A stretch of DNA of 64,000 nucleotides from Streptomyces sp. CB02009 (GCF_001905825.1 NZ_LIVV01000003.1:42904-106903), one strand, 5' to 3'; shown: positions 32,501 to 41,702, counted from the first letter of the stretch. The notes: generated by a model not told the origin, from the letters alone. Numbers and translations: made by a program.

Positions 32501-34732
32501 CTACCGCCGGTGTTCCCCCGCCGCTGCCCCCACCGGCACCGGCACCGGCGGGCGCGGCGGCCGGTCCGCGTCGGAGCGGGCCGCGTGCCGGCCCCGCGAC
32601 GCCGGGCCGAGTCCGCCCGGCCACCAGTTCCACCGGCCGAGGGCCGTCATCAGGGCCGGCAGGACGAAGATCCGGATCACCACCGCGTCGAGCAGGATCG
32701 CCGCCGCCAGGCCGACGCCCAGCTGCTTGAACTCCACCATGCTGAGCGTCCCGAAGACGGCGAACACCGCCACCATGACGATCGCCGCGCCGGTGACGAC
32801 GCCGGCGGAGCGGGTGATGCCCTCGCGGACGGCGTCGCGGACGCCGGCGCCGTCGAGGGCCGCCTCGCGGATCCGGCTCACGACGAACACGTGGTAGTCC
32901 ATCGAGAGTCCGAAGAGGACCACGAAGAGGAAGAGCGGGAGCCAGGAGACGACCGCCCCCGAGCTGTGGAAGTCGAGCAGGCCCTCGGCCCAGGTGTGCT
33001 GGAAGACCGCGACGAGGACGCCGAACGAGGCGGCCGCGGACAGCAGGTTCAGGAGGATCGCGGAGAGCGCCACGGCGAGGGAGCGGAAGATCGCGGCCAT
33101 GGTGACGAAGGTCAGCAGCAGGACGAAGCCGACCACCCACGGCATCCGGTCCTTCAGATGGCCGGTGAAGTCGACCCCCTGGGCCACCTTGCCGCCGACC
33201 GCGCCCTCGGCGCCCCGGACGGGTGCGAGCGCCTCGGGCACCCAGGCCCGCAGCAGGGCGAGCGACGCGCGCGCCCCGTCGCTCCTCGGCGAGTGCGGGG
33301 TGCCGACGGCGACGGTGTGCACGCGCCTGTCGGCCGACGCGCGGATCGCGGGCGCCAGGTCGTGCGCGAACAGCCGCTCATCCTCGGCACGGTTCAGCAG
33401 GCTCCTGAGCGCGGCCTCGACCTCGTCGGCCCGCTCGGCGGGGGCCCGCACGGCCACCTGGTGGACGGTGCCCTTGCCGGGGAACGCGGCGGTGAGCCGG
33501 TCCATGGCGCGGACGACCGGGATGTCGCGCGACAGATCGTCGGAGCCGGGCTGCTTCAGGCGCAGGTCGAGGGCGGGCAGGGCGAGGACGAGCAGGGCGC
33601 CGACGGAGACCGCGAGCGTGAGCGCGGGCCGTACGAGCGCGGGGCGCAGGAGCACGGGCCAGAGCCGGGACCCGGAGGAGGAGCGCAGGGTGAGCCGCCA
33701 CAGGAACGGCACCCTGGGCCGGTCGACCCAGCGGCCGAGCTTGGCCAGGAGCGCGGGGAGCACGGTCAGCGACGCCAGGACGGCGACGGCCACGACGATG
33801 ATCGACCCGGTGGCCAGCGAGGCGAACGTGGCCTCCTGGGCGAGGTAGAGGCCGGCCATCGAGACGATGACGGTCGTACCGGAGACGACGACCGTGTGCC
33901 CCGAGGTCTCGGCGGCGATCTCGATGGCATCCAGGTGCGAGGCGCCCTTGCGCCGTTCCTCACGCTCCCGCTTGAGGTGGAAGAGGGAGTAGTCGACACC
34001 GACGGCCATGCCCATGAGCAGGATGACGTTGCTGACGGCGCTGGTCTCGGGCAGTACGTGCGAGGCGAGGGCCGACAGGCCGATCGCGGCACCGACGCAG
34101 GACAGGGCGAGCAGCACCGGCACACCGGCGGCGATGATCGCGCCGAAGACGACGAGCAGGATCAGCAGGGTCAGCGGAAGGCTGATCAGCTCGGCCTTCC
34201 TGAAGTCCTCGCCGAGGGTCTCGCCGAGCCCCTTGGCGGTGGATCCGGTGCCGATCTGGTCGATCGTCAGGCCCTCGTGGGCCCTCTCGGTGGCCGCGCT
34301 CGCGTCGAGCAGCGGCTGGACCCGGGTGTCGGCGTCCTCCGTGTCGCCCCGCATGGTCACCGGGAGCAGCAGCGCCGTGCCGTCGGGGGAGGGGAGGGCG
34401 GAGCCGACGCTCTCCACCTCGGGCAGGGCCCTCATCCTTCCGGCGAGCTCCGCGGCGGCCTTCCGCGCGGTGGCGGTGTCGAGCCGTCCGCCGCCGGCGG
34501 CGGTGATGAGGACGTTCTCCTCGGGTTTCTCGGTGAAGCGCCCCGAGGCCGTGATCCGGCCGGCGCGGCCGGACTCGCCGACCCCCGACTCCGCGTCGCT
34601 GATCCGCTGCGTTCCGGCGGCCCCGCCGAGCAGGAGGCAGAGCGCGACGAAGACGACCCAGAGGCCGATGGCGGACCACGGGTGCGTGGCACTCCATCGA
34701 GCGATCCGTACCGTCGCCGGTTTCCTTCGCAT
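32501..34732 (-). CDS. MMPL-family RND-type membrane transporter
   Basis: A 743-aa transporter with two MMPL repeats, each with one helix, a large extracytoplasmic loop and five more helices. Proton-relay regions are LMGMAVGVDYSLFHLKRERE in the first half and VLFGLSMDYHVFVVSRIREA in the second. Actinobacterial MMPL proteins export lipids, siderophores or drugs. It is 180 bp downstream of a NarL-type response regulator on the same strand, so that two-component system may control it. The start is ATG 34732. The substrate is unknown. Confidence 0.9.
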   Translation of the reverse strand: MRRKPATVRIARWSATHPWSAIGLWVVFVALCLLLGGAAGTQRISDAESGVGESGRAGRITASGRFTEKPEENVLITAAGGGRLDTATARKAAAELAGRMRALPEVESVGSALPSPDGTALLLPVTMRGDTEDADTRVQPLLDASAATERAHEGLTIDQIGTGSTAKGLGETLGEDFRKAELISLPLTLLILLVVFGAIIAAGVPVLLALSCVGAAIGLSALASHVLPETSAVSNVILLMGMAVGVDYSLFHLKREREERRKGASHLDAIEIAAETSGHTVVVSGTTVIVSMAGLYLAQEATFASLATGSIIVVAVAVLASLTVLPALLAKLGRWVDRPRVPFLWRLTLRSSSGSRLWPVLLRPALVRPALTLAVSVGALLVLALPALDLRLKQPGSDDLSRDIPVVRAMDRLTAAFPGKGTVHQVAVRAPAERADEVEAALRSLLNRAEDERLFAHDLAPAIRASADRRVHTVAVGTPHSPRSDGARASLALLRAWVPEALAPVRGAEGAVGGKVAQGVDFTGHLKDRMPWVVGFVLLLTFVTMAAIFRSLAVALSAILLNLLSAAASFGVLVAVFQHTWAEGLLDFHSSGAVVSWLPLFLFVVLFGLSMDYHVFVVSRIREAALDGAGVRDAVREGITRSAGVVTGAAIVMVAVFAVFGTLSMVEFKQLGVGLAAAILLDAVVIRIFVLPALMTALGRWNWWPGGLGPASRGRHAARSDADRPPRPPVPVPVGAAAGEHRR

Positions 34733-34911
34733 GGGCGGTTCCCTCCCGTTGGCTTCGCGTCTGCGCGACGGGAGAAACGCTATTCAGGGGAGAACGACGG
34801 GAGTACGAGGTAAACCCGTGCGGTTTCCCGTAATGCGGGGCGGGAATTCCGGGCGGGAGGCGCGCGGTTCGACGGCGCGCGCATTCCGGCGGCGCGTGTG
34901 TCGTCGTACGG

Positions 34912-35556
34912 CTACGACTCCAGATAGCGGAGCACCGCGAGGATCCGCCGGCTGTAGCCCGTCGTGTGGGTCAGCTCCAGCTTGTCGAAGACGGTGTTGA
35001 GGTTCTTCTCCACCGAACTCAGCGAGATGTGCAGCTTCTTCGCGATGGCCGCGTTCGTGTGCCCCTCCGCGAGCGCCTCCAGGACCGTCCGCTCCCTCGG
35101 CGTCAGCCGCGCGAGCGGATCCCCGTGGGTGGTCCGGACGACCAGCTGCCGTACGACCTCCGGGTCGATGACGGCCCCGCCGGCGTGGATCCGTTCCAGC
35201 GCGTCGAGGAACTCCTCGACCTGGGCCACCCGGTCCTTGAGGAGGTAGCCGACCCGTTCGGCGTTGGACGCGAGGAGCTTGGCCGCGTACGAGCGCTCGA
35301 CGTGCTGCGACAGCACCAGCACGCCCACCTCCGGCCGGCGCTCACGGATCTCGACGGCCGCCCGCAGCCCCTCGTCGGTATGGGTCGGGGGCATCCGGAT
35401 GTCGACGACGACGGCGTCAGGCCGCCGCTCCTCGACCTCCGTGAGCAGCGTCTCCGCGTCCCCGAGCGCCGCCAGGACCTCGTGGCCCTCCTCGGCGAGC
35501 AGCCTGACCAGGCCCTCACGCAGCAGGGTCGAGTCCTCGGCAAGGATTACGCGCAC
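34912..35556 (-). CDS. NarL/LuxR-family response regulator
   Basis: A 214-aa regulator. The receiver domain (about 1-120) has EDS near residues 7-9, phospho-acceptor Asp in AVVVDIRMPP (about 51) and the Lys in YLLKDRVAQV. The LuxR helix-turn-helix (about 148-205) reads LTPRERTVLEALAEGHTNAA, then KKLHISLSSVEKNLNTVFDK. The start is GTG 35556, inside the 3' end of the kinase gene (10-bp overlap). It forms a pair with the kinase and probably regulates the downstream MMPL transporter; that link is inferred. Confidence 0.93.
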   Translation of the reverse strand: MRVILAEDSTLLREGLVRLLAEEGHEVLAALGDAETLLTEVEERRPDAVVVDIRMPPTHTDEGLRAAVEIRERRPEVGVLVLSQHVERSYAAKLLASNAERVGYLLKDRVAQVEEFLDALERIHAGGAVIDPEVVRQLVVRTTHGDPLARLTPRERTVLEALAEGHTNAAIAKKLHISLSSVEKNLNTVFDKLELTHTTGYSRRILAVLRYLES

Positions 35557-36845
35557 GGCAGCTCCGCGGTGATGGTGGTCGGTCCCCCGAGGGGGCTGTG
35601 GACGTGCAGCACGCCGTCGAGCGCGGCCACCCGGCTGCGCAGTCCGGTCAGCCCGCTGCCTTTCTCGCTCGCGCCCCCGGTGCCGTCGTCCTCGATCCGT
35701 ACGGTGAGCCGTGCTCCGTCGAGGGCCACGGTCACCGCGATCTCCGAGGCCGAGGAGTGCTTGGCCGCGTTCGTCACGGACTCCGACACCACGAAGTAGG
35801 CGGCCGTCTCGACCGGCCGGGGCAGCGGCGCGGCGACCTCGTACCGGGTCCGCAACGGGATGCCGCTCCGTTCGGCGACTCCGCCGATCGCCTCTTCGAG
35901 CCCGAGGCTGTCGAGCGCCGACGGGTACACCCGCCAGGCCACCTCGCGCAGTTCGGTCAGCATGCCCTGCGCCTCCTGGTGGGCCTGGAGCAGCAGCGCC
36001 TCGGCCTGCTCGGGGCGGCGGCCCCTGCGGGCCCGCCCGATCAGCATGGCGAGCGCCACCAGGCGCTGCTGCAGCCCGTCATGGAGGTCGCGCTCGATGC
36101 GCCGGCGCTCGGCGTCCACGGCCTCGACGACGGCGGCCCGGCTGGCGGCGAGTTCGTCGATCCGGCGCCGGAGGAGCTCCCCCTCGGAGGGACCGAAGCA
36201 CGCGCGGGCGGTGCGGGCGTCGAGCGCGGCCAGCGAGAACAGGCCCTGGACGTCGAGGAAGAGCAGCACGCCGCCGAGCAGGACCTGGGTGAGCAGTTCG
36301 TCCCAGTCGAGAGTGCCCCGCCCCGCGCCGTACGCCAGGATTCCGGCCAGGACGGCGCCGAAGACGAGCAGCGCGATGACGACCGCGCAGAGCAGCCCCG
36401 TGGAACTGCGGACGGCGAGGTAGCGCAGGACCTTCCGGTCCGAGGCCTCGTAGTGCGCGGGGAAGAGATCGCCGAAGAAGGCGGAGCGGCGGACCCGTTC
36501 GACCGCGACCAGGCGCCGGGCGCCGGCCGTCAGGACCCCCAGCGCGCCGGCGCGGGTGCGCGGCCGGAGCAGGAACGGGCCCAGGGCCGTACCGACCGTC
36601 AGGAAGTAGAGGGCGCCGAGCAGCGCGGTCGCGCAGCCGGCGAGGGTGCCGAGACCGCGGCGGGCTGAGGACGGGACGGACGCACGGGTGGCGGGTCCGT
36701 CCCCACCCGCGGTGTTCCCGGCCGTCGCCGGCTCCCCGTCCCCGTGCACGGGGCCCGAGACTAGTGCGCCCGCACCACCCGGGCAAGATCGTCGGGGCGG
36801 TGCGGGAGGCGGTGCCGTACCGGTGGGGCGGGAGCCCCGGGTCAT
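35547..36845 (-). CDS. NarL-type sensor histidine kinase (HisKA_3)
   Basis: A 432-aa membrane kinase. A disordered Pro/Gly-rich N-terminus (about 1-65) is followed by about four hydrophobic segments (near 70-95 and 148-215), no large external domain, the HisKA_3 box ERRRIERDLHDGLQQRLVAL (His near residue 250) and an HATPase domain (TNAAKHSSASEI; DDGTGGASEKGSGLTGLRSR). The start is taken at ATG 36845, which overlaps the DedA stop in ATGA; a GTG at 36749 would skip the disordered part. Probably coupled to dedA upstream and the regulator downstream. Confidence 0.88.
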   Translation of the reverse strand: MTRGSRPTGTAPPPAPPRRSCPGGAGALVSGPVHGDGEPATAGNTAGGDGPATRASVPSSARRGLGTLAGCATALLGALYFLTVGTALGPFLLRPRTRAGALGVLTAGARRLVAVERVRRSAFFGDLFPAHYEASDRKVLRYLAVRSSTGLLCAVVIALLVFGAVLAGILAYGAGRGTLDWDELLTQVLLGGVLLFLDVQGLFSLAALDARTARACFGPSEGELLRRRIDELAASRAAVVEAVDAERRRIERDLHDGLQQRLVALAMLIGRARRGRRPEQAEALLLQAHQEAQGMLTELREVAWRVYPSALDSLGLEEAIGGVAERSGIPLRTRYEVAAPLPRPVETAAYFVVSESVTNAAKHSSASEIAVTVALDGARLTVRIEDDGTGGASEKGSGLTGLRSRVAALDGVLHVHSPLGGPTTITAELPCA

Positions 36846-37513
36846 GAGGCGCGCCGGTGCCGGTCGGCCCGGCCGCGACCGCGCAGCCGGACCGCCACGT
36901 AGGCCGCGACGGCGACGGCGACCATGCCGAGGACCGCCTTCGACAGGACACCCACGTAGGTCTCCACGACGTCCCAGCGGTCGCCCAGCCAGTAGCCGGC
37001 CATCACGAGCACGCTGTTCCAGATGAGGCTGCCGAGCGTGGTGAGCAGGACGAAGAGCGGCAGCGGCATCCGCTCGACACCGGCCGGAACCGAGATCAGG
37101 CTCCGGAAGATCGGCACCATCCGCCCGAGGAACACGGCCTTGGTGCCGTGCCGGGCGAACCACTCCTCCGTACGGACCAGGTCCGAGGACTTCACCAGGG
37201 GCAGCTTCCGCCAGAGCGCGTGCATCCGGTCCCGGCCGAAGAGCACCCCGATCCAGTAGAGCGCCACCGCTCCCACCACGGAGCCGAGCGTCGTCCAGAA
37301 CAGCGCCGAGGCCAGGCTCAGCACTCCCTGACCGGCGGCGAATCCGGTGAGCGGCAGGATCACCTCGCTGGGCAGCGGCGGGAAGAGGTTCTCCAGGGCG
37401 ATGGCGAGGCCGGCTCCGGGGCCGCCCATCGTGTCGACGAGGTCGGCGGCCCAGCCGGCGACGCCGTCGGCGGGCTGCTGGGCGACCGCCGTGGTCGTGA
37501 GGTCGAGCTGCAT
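36842..37513 (-). CDS. DedA-family (VTT domain) membrane protein
   Basis: A 223-aa integral membrane protein. The DedA signature is clear: LENLFPPLPSEVILPLTGFA (about 34-53), then FGRDRMHALW and the FLGRMVPIFRSLISVPAG segment. The family includes lipid scramblases and proton-coupled flippases, for example for undecaprenyl phosphate. I used ATG 37513; an extension to 37570 is possible but adds a non-hydrophobic leader. Its overlap with the kinase gene suggests an envelope-related three- or four-gene unit: dedA, kinase, regulator, MMPL transporter. Confidence 0.88.
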   Translation of the reverse strand: MQLDLTTTAVAQQPADGVAGWAADLVDTMGGPGAGLAIALENLFPPLPSEVILPLTGFAAGQGVLSLASALFWTTLGSVVGAVALYWIGVLFGRDRMHALWRKLPLVKSSDLVRTEEWFARHGTKAVFLGRMVPIFRSLISVPAGVERMPLPLFVLLTTLGSLIWNSVLVMAGYWLGDRWDVVETYVGVLSKAVLGMVAVAVAAYVAVRLRGRGRADRHRRAS

Positions 37514-37641
37514 GACGGGACTCCAAGCCGGCCGGGAGGATGCGGGGCGGATGCCCCGCTCTTCTCCCACGACCCTAGGAAACGCAGCTCAGCGCCGGTA
37601 TGAGGGATCCCACCCATCCCGGTCCGGTTCTCCGTACGCCC

Positions 37642-37665
37642 GACCCTGCGGAAAACCGCAGGGTC
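37642..37665. promoter_or_regulatory. Hairpin in the dedA / miaB promoter region
   Basis: GACCCTGCGG-AAAA-CCGCAGGGTC is a perfect 10-bp stem with an AAAA loop, 124 bp before miaB. There is no T-run. It may be an upstream terminator, an operator or a 5'-UTR element. Confidence 0.45.
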
Positions 37666-37788
37666 AGGCGTGCGGCCCGGCCCGCGACGGACGGCCGGCG
37701 CCGGGGGGCGACTCCCGGCCCGGTCCCGCTCCGCCTCCGGCTCCCGGTCCGGCCGGAGGCTCTCCGGGGACCGCCTACCCTTGGACGC

Positions 37789-39318
37789 ATGACGAGCAGC
37801 AGCGACCGGAGCACCGCAGTGAGCGTTGACGGCACCAAGACCTATGAGATCCGCACCTACGGGTGCCAGATGAACGTCCACGACTCCGAGCGGCTCTCCG
37901 GTCTGCTGGAAGAGGCGGGTTACGTCCAGGCCCCCAAGGGCTCCGACGGGGACGCCGACGTCGTCGTCTTCAACACCTGCGCGGTCCGCGAGAACGCCGA
38001 CAACAAGCTGTACGGCAACCTCGGCCGGCTCGCCCCGCGGAAGACCACGCGCCCCGGCATGCAGATCGCCGTCGGCGGCTGCCTCGCGCAGAAGGACCGC
38101 GACACCATCGTCGAGAAGGCCCCCTGGGTCGACGTGGTCTTCGGCACGCACAACATCGGCAAGCTGCCCGTCCTCCTGGAGCGCGCCCGCGTGCAGGAGG
38201 AGGCGCAGATCGAGATCGCCGAGTCGCTCGAGGCCTTCCCCTCGACGCTGCCGACCCGCCGCGAGTCCGCCTACGCCGCCTGGGTCTCGATCTCCGTCGG
38301 CTGCAACAACACCTGCACCTTCTGCATCGTCCCGGCCCTGCGCGGCAAGGAGGAGGACCGCCGTCCCGGCGACATCCTCGCCGAGATCGAGGCGCTGGTC
38401 GCCGAGGGCGTCTCCGAGATCACCCTGCTCGGCCAGAACGTCAACGCGTACGGCTCCGACCTCGGCGACCGCGAGGCCTTCTCCAAGCTGCTGCGCGCCT
38501 GCGGGCAGATCGAGGGCCTGGAGCGGGTCCGCTTCACCTCCCCGCACCCCCGCGACTTCACCGACGACGTGATCGCGGCGATGGCCGAGACGCCGAACGT
38601 GATGCCGCAGCTCCACATGCCGATGCAGTCCGGCTCGGACTCGATCCTCCGGGCGATGCGCCGCTCCTACCGGCAGGAGCGTTTCCTCGGGATCATCGAG
38701 AAGGTCCGCGCGGCCATCCCGCACGCCGCCATCTCCACCGACATCATCGTGGGCTTCCCCGGCGAGACCGAGGAGGACTTCGAGCAGACCATGCACGCCG
38801 TGCGCGAGGCCCGCTTCGCGAACGCCTTCACCTTCCAGTACTCCAAGCGCCCCGGAACCCCGGCCGCCGACATGGAGGGCCAGATCCCCAAGGAGGTCGT
38901 CCAGGAGCGCTACATGCGCCTGGTCGCGCTCCAGGAGGAGATCTCCTGGGAGGAGAACAAGAAGCAGGTGGGCCGCACCCTGGACGTCATGGTCGCGGAG
39001 GGCGAGGGCCGCAAGGACGGCGCCACCGACCGGCTCTCGGGCCGCGCCCCCGACAACCGGCTCGTCCACTTCACCAAGCCGGCCGAGGACGTCCGCCCCG
39101 GCGACGTCGTGACCGTCGAGATCACCTACGCCGCCCCGCACCACCTGCTCGCCGAGGGCCCCGTCGCGGCGGTGCGCCGCACCCGCGCCGGCGACGCCTG
39201 GGAGAAGCGCACCACCGCGGCCGCGGCGAAGCCGGCGGGCGTGCTGCTCGGGCTGCCGGGGATCGGGGTCCCGGAGCCGCTCCCGGCGGCCGCGGTCCCG
39301 GCCTGCGGGAGCCACTGA
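37789..39318 (+). CDS. miaB: MiaB, tRNA-2-methylthio-N6-isopentenyladenosine synthase
   Basis: Radical-SAM methylthiotransferase (509 aa) acting on A37 of tRNAs after MiaA. The N-terminal UPF0004 domain carries cysteines for the auxiliary cluster ([41 protein letters not shown]). The radical-SAM motif C-x3-C-x2-C is CNNTCTFC (about 178-185). A C-terminal TRAM domain follows (about 395-460). ATG 37789 is chosen because the upstream in-frame codons are GC-rich filler. The C-terminus is longer and Ala/Pro-rich. miaA lies 2.4 kb downstream. Confidence 0.95.
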   Translation: MTSSSDRSTAVSVDGTKTYEIRTYGCQMNVHDSERLSGLLEEAGYVQAPKGSDGDADVVVFNTCAVRENADNKLYGNLGRLAPRKTTRPGMQIAVGGCLAQKDRDTIVEKAPWVDVVFGTHNIGKLPVLLERARVQEEAQIEIAESLEAFPSTLPTRRESAYAAWVSISVGCNNTCTFCIVPALRGKEEDRRPGDILAEIEALVAEGVSEITLLGQNVNAYGSDLGDREAFSKLLRACGQIEGLERVRFTSPHPRDFTDDVIAAMAETPNVMPQLHMPMQSGSDSILRAMRRSYRQERFLGIIEKVRAAIPHAAISTDIIVGFPGETEEDFEQTMHAVREARFANAFTFQYSKRPGTPAADMEGQIPKEVVQERYMRLVALQEEISWEENKKQVGRTLDVMVAEGEGRKDGATDRLSGRAPDNRLVHFTKPAEDVRPGDVVTVEITYAAPHHLLAEGPVAAVRRTRAGDAWEKRTTAAAAKPAGVLLGLPGIGVPEPLPAAAVPACGSH

Positions 39319-39346
39319 CACCCGATCGCACCTGTGGGGGGAATGC

Positions 39347-39625
39347 ATGGAGAAGTGGATCGTCTACGCGCAGTACGGGTCGGGTGACTCCTACTTCACC
39401 GAGGTGCTCGCCCGGGTGTCCGGCACCCGGGACGACGCCCGGGAGGCGCTGCTCGGCGTCACCAGGACGTACCGCGCGCCGCTGCGGGAGAAGTGGCGCG
39501 AGGTCTACCGCATGCCGGGCGGCGACAGCTACCTGGTGATCGTCAAGGGCGCGGTGACGCTGACCGAGATCACGATGGGCATCGCCGAACTGGTCCACGA
39601 CTCGAAGGCGGAGTCGCCCGAGTAG
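39347..39625 (+). CDS. Small conserved actinobacterial protein downstream of miaB
   Basis: A 92-aa cytoplasmic protein, MEKWIVYAQYGSGDSY at the start, with no signal or membrane segment. Features include ARVSGTRDDAREALLGVTRT and a basic-aromatic stretch KWREVYRMPGGDSYLVIV. I believe similar proteins occur beside miaB in other streptomycetes, but I know no function. A GGGGGG stretch lies just before the ATG, and the gene begins 28 bp past miaB, so they are probably co-transcribed. Confidence 0.75.
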   Translation: MEKWIVYAQYGSGDSYFTEVLARVSGTRDDAREALLGVTRTYRAPLREKWREVYRMPGGDSYLVIVKGAVTLTEITMGIAELVHDSKAESPE

Positions 39626-39918
39626 CGGCGCGCCGGGTCGGAGGACGGGCGGAAAGGCCCGGGTGCCGGGATGGACGGCGGGTCGGAGGGGCCCCGGGGT
39701 GCGCGGACGCACGGCGGGTCGGAGGGGCCTGGGGTACGGGGACGCACGCACTGGGGGTCCGAGGGCCCAGGTGCCGGGATGGACGGCGGGTCGGAGGGGC
39801 GCCTGGGGTGCGGGGACGCATTGCGGGCCGGAAGGCCCGGGTGCCGGGCGCTCCGGCGCCCGGTCCCGCGGGGCGGGGAACCGGGCCTCGCGGGGTGGGG
39901 CGCAGTAGGCTGCCGATC
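39626..39918. repeat. G-rich imperfect repeats in the gap before the LigB-like gene
   Basis: A 30-bp word beginning GTGCCGGGATGGACGGCGGG occurs exactly at 39663-39692 and 39771-39800 (108 bp apart). Between and after them are related units of the form CGGGTCGGAGGGGC...GGGGTGCGGGGACGCA. All 293 bp are strongly G-rich on the plus strand. No gene is recognised. Confidence 0.75.
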
Positions 39919-40659
39919 ATGCTTGTCGCCGCCGCCGTCTGCCCCTGCCCGCCGCTCCTCGTGCCCGAGGTCGCGACCGGCGCCGCCCCCGAGCTGGACG
40001 CCGCGCGGGCGGCCTGTACGGATGCCCTCGGGCTGCTCGCCGCGGCGCGCCCCGACCGGCTGTACGTCGTCGGCCCGGCCGGCGAGGGCGCCCACGGCGT
40101 CTTCCCCGCGGGTTCGACCGGCACGTTCGCGGGCTTCGGCGTCGACCTCTCCGTACGGCTCGGCGACGACGGGGGACGACCGGCCGGCGACGACGGGGGC
40201 CGGCCGGCCGCCGACCGCCCCCTGCCCGTCTCCCTCGCCGTCGGCGCCTGGCTCCTCGGCCGGGCCGGGTGGGCCGACGCGCCGATCGAGGGCCTGGCCG
40301 TCGACGGGACGGCGACGCCGGACGTCTGCGCCGGGATCGGCCGCGGCCTCGCCGACTCGGCCGAGCGGGTCGCCCTCCTGGTGATGGGCGACGGCAGCGC
40401 CTGCCGGACCGTGAAGGCCCCGGGCTACCTCGACGAGCGGGCCGCCGGCTTCGACGCGGAGGCCGCCCGCGCCCTCGGCACGGCCGACGCCGCCGCACTC
40501 CTCGCCCTGGAACCCGAGCTCGCGTACGAGCTGAAGGCGGCCGGCCGCGCCCCCTGGCAGGTCCTCGCGGGCGCCGCGCAGGGCGCGGACCTCGACGGGC
40601 GGCTGCTCTTCGAGGACGCCCCGTACGGCGTGGGGTACTTCGTGGCCGCCTGGTCCTGA
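39919..40659 (+). CDS. LigB-like (class III extradiol dioxygenase fold) protein, likely non-catalytic
   Basis: A 246-aa protein with the fold signature of class III extradiol dioxygenase B subunits: MLVAAAVCPCPPLLVPEVAT at the start and LLVMGDGSACRTVKAPGYLD mid-way. True enzymes have an iron-binding His in the first motif (CPHPP); here it is Cys (CPCPP), so iron binding as in LigB is unlikely. A duplicated acidic stretch, DDGGRPAGDDGGRPAAD, interrupts the middle. I believe related Cys-bearing proteins recur in Streptomyces near miaB-miaA. The function is unknown. Confidence 0.75.
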   Translation: MLVAAAVCPCPPLLVPEVATGAAPELDAARAACTDALGLLAAARPDRLYVVGPAGEGAHGVFPAGSTGTFAGFGVDLSVRLGDDGGRPAGDDGGRPAADRPLPVSLAVGAWLLGRAGWADAPIEGLAVDGTATPDVCAGIGRGLADSAERVALLVMGDGSACRTVKAPGYLDERAAGFDAEAARALGTADAAALLALEPELAYELKAAGRAPWQVLAGAAQGADLDGRLLFEDAPYGVGYFVAAWS

Positions 40660-40706
40660 GGCCCCGGCACACAGACCTGAGGCCCCGGCACACGGACGCG
40701 CGGAAA

Positions 40707-40749
40707 CGGCGGACGGCCGCGGAGCGAGGTGCTCCGCGGCCGTCCGCCG
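40707..40749. terminator. Bidirectional terminator, 19-bp perfect stem
   Basis: CGGCGGACGGCCGCGGAGC and GCTCCGCGGCCGTCCGCCG flank a 5-nt loop (GAGGT), preceded by GGAAA on the left. It lies between convergent stops at 40659 and 40781 and would serve both strands. Confidence 0.85.
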
Positions 40750-40780
40750 TATCAGAGGGGCTGCCGGGTGACGCCGGACG

Positions 40781-41143
40781 TCAGGCGCTCGGCGGCGGGG
40801 TCGTGCCGCCGCCACTGCCGGGCGCGGGGTCGCTGCCGGGAGTGGGACCGGTGCCGCCGGTGCCGGCGGTGCCGGGGAAGGGGCCGGTCGCCGGGCCGGT
40901 CCCGGGGGCGCCCCCGCTGCCCGGCGTGGCTTCGTCCTTGTGACCGATCCGGTCCAGTGCGTCCTTGGCCTTGTCCGTACCGGAATGGATCTTGTCGCTG
41001 TACTTGCCCTTGGTCTTCTCGTCGACCAGCTTCGCGGCCTTCTCGATGCCGTGATCGATCTTGCCGCCGTGCTGCTGAGCGAGATCGGCGACCTTGTCCT
41101 TGGCAGGGGCGAGCTTTGCCTTCAGCGAATCCAGGAGACCCAT
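40781..41143 (-). CDS. Rv0909-like antitoxin-family protein
   Basis: A 120-aa cytoplasmic protein. The N-terminal half matches the Rv0909-type antitoxin family: MGLLDSLKAKLAPAKDKVAD, KIDHGIEKAAKLVDEKTKGK and KAKDALDRIG, a Lys-rich amphipathic helix. The C-terminal 50 residues are Gly/Pro/Thr low complexity. A GGAGGGAAGG site precedes the ATG. No toxin of the Rv0910 (SRPBCC) family is adjacent, so a toxin-antitoxin role is doubtful here; in streptomycetes this family often stands alone. Confidence 0.75.
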   Translation of the reverse strand: MGLLDSLKAKLAPAKDKVADLAQQHGGKIDHGIEKAAKLVDEKTKGKYSDKIHSGTDKAKDALDRIGHKDEATPGSGGAPGTGPATGPFPGTAGTGGTGPTPGSDPAPGSGGGTTPPPSA

Positions 41144-41194
41144 GGGGCACCTTCCCTCCGAGGACCCCCGAGGAGTCCCTCTTCCGTGTGCTGC

Positions 41195-41563
41195 CTACTG
41201 ACGGGCGCCTTCGCCGGCCTCGTTGTCCGCGGCGGCCTCTGCGGACTGCTGCTTCGGGATCTCCACGACGTCCACGACGTCCACGACGTCCACGACCTCC
41301 ACGGTCTCCGAGGCGACCGCTCCGGTGCCCACGTCGTCCGCGTCGACGCCGTCCGGCGCCGCGCTCACGGCCTTCGCCGCGTCGGCCGCGGATCCGGTCA
41401 GGGCCCCGGTGACGTCCGTCACGGTCTCCGTCCCGGCCTCCGTCCCGGACTCGGTCTCCGTGCCGCCGTCCGCAGCCGGAACGACGGCCTCGGTCCCCGT
41501 CTCCTCCGACGACACCGCGGCCGCATCCTTCTTCTTACGGCGAAACAATGCAAAAACGCCCAT
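41195..41563 (-). CDS. Small acidic repeat protein of unknown function
   Basis: A 122-aa protein with a basic N-terminus (MGVFALFRRKKKDAAA) and then a long Glu/Thr/Ala/Val-rich acidic region without predicted membrane segments. Near the end is a nonapeptide-like run, VEVVDVVDVVDVVEIPKQQS, encoded by 9-bp tandem DNA repeats. ATG 41563 follows GGAG at 5 bp. It is 51 bp downstream of the Rv0909-like gene on the same strand. I do not recognise the family; it may be intrinsically disordered. Confidence 0.65.
   Translation of the reverse strand: MGVFALFRRKKKDAAAVSSEETGTEAVVPAADGGTETESGTEAGTETVTDVTGALTGSAADAAKAVSAAPDGVDADDVGTGAVASETVEVVDVVDVVDVVEIPKQQSAEAAADNEAGEGARQ
41262..41297. repeat. 9-bp coding tandem repeat (TCCACGACG)
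   Basis: Four 9-bp units start at 41262, 41271, 41280 and 41289, then a diverged fifth copy. On the coding strand they give repeated Val-Asp-Val. Copy-number change would stay in frame. Confidence 0.85.
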
Positions 41564-41702
41564 ATTCACTCCATAGCGTACTCGGATGGGAGGGATTCCG
41601 TGATGATCGACAGCCGGAACCTCGCAACAGGAAACGAAGCCGGATGGGCGCCGTCACGTAGCTCGTTCGGGGACGGGCCGTGAGGTTTGCGAGACTGGTG
41701 CG

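Noticed and set aside
39663..39800. CRISPR or insertion-sequence remnant
   Set aside because: Only two exact 30-bp copies in G-rich repeats, with no transposase or terminal inverted repeats.
40781..41563. Toxin-antitoxin pair
   Set aside because: The first gene is Rv0909-like, but the neighbour is a disordered acidic protein, not an SRPBCC-type toxin.
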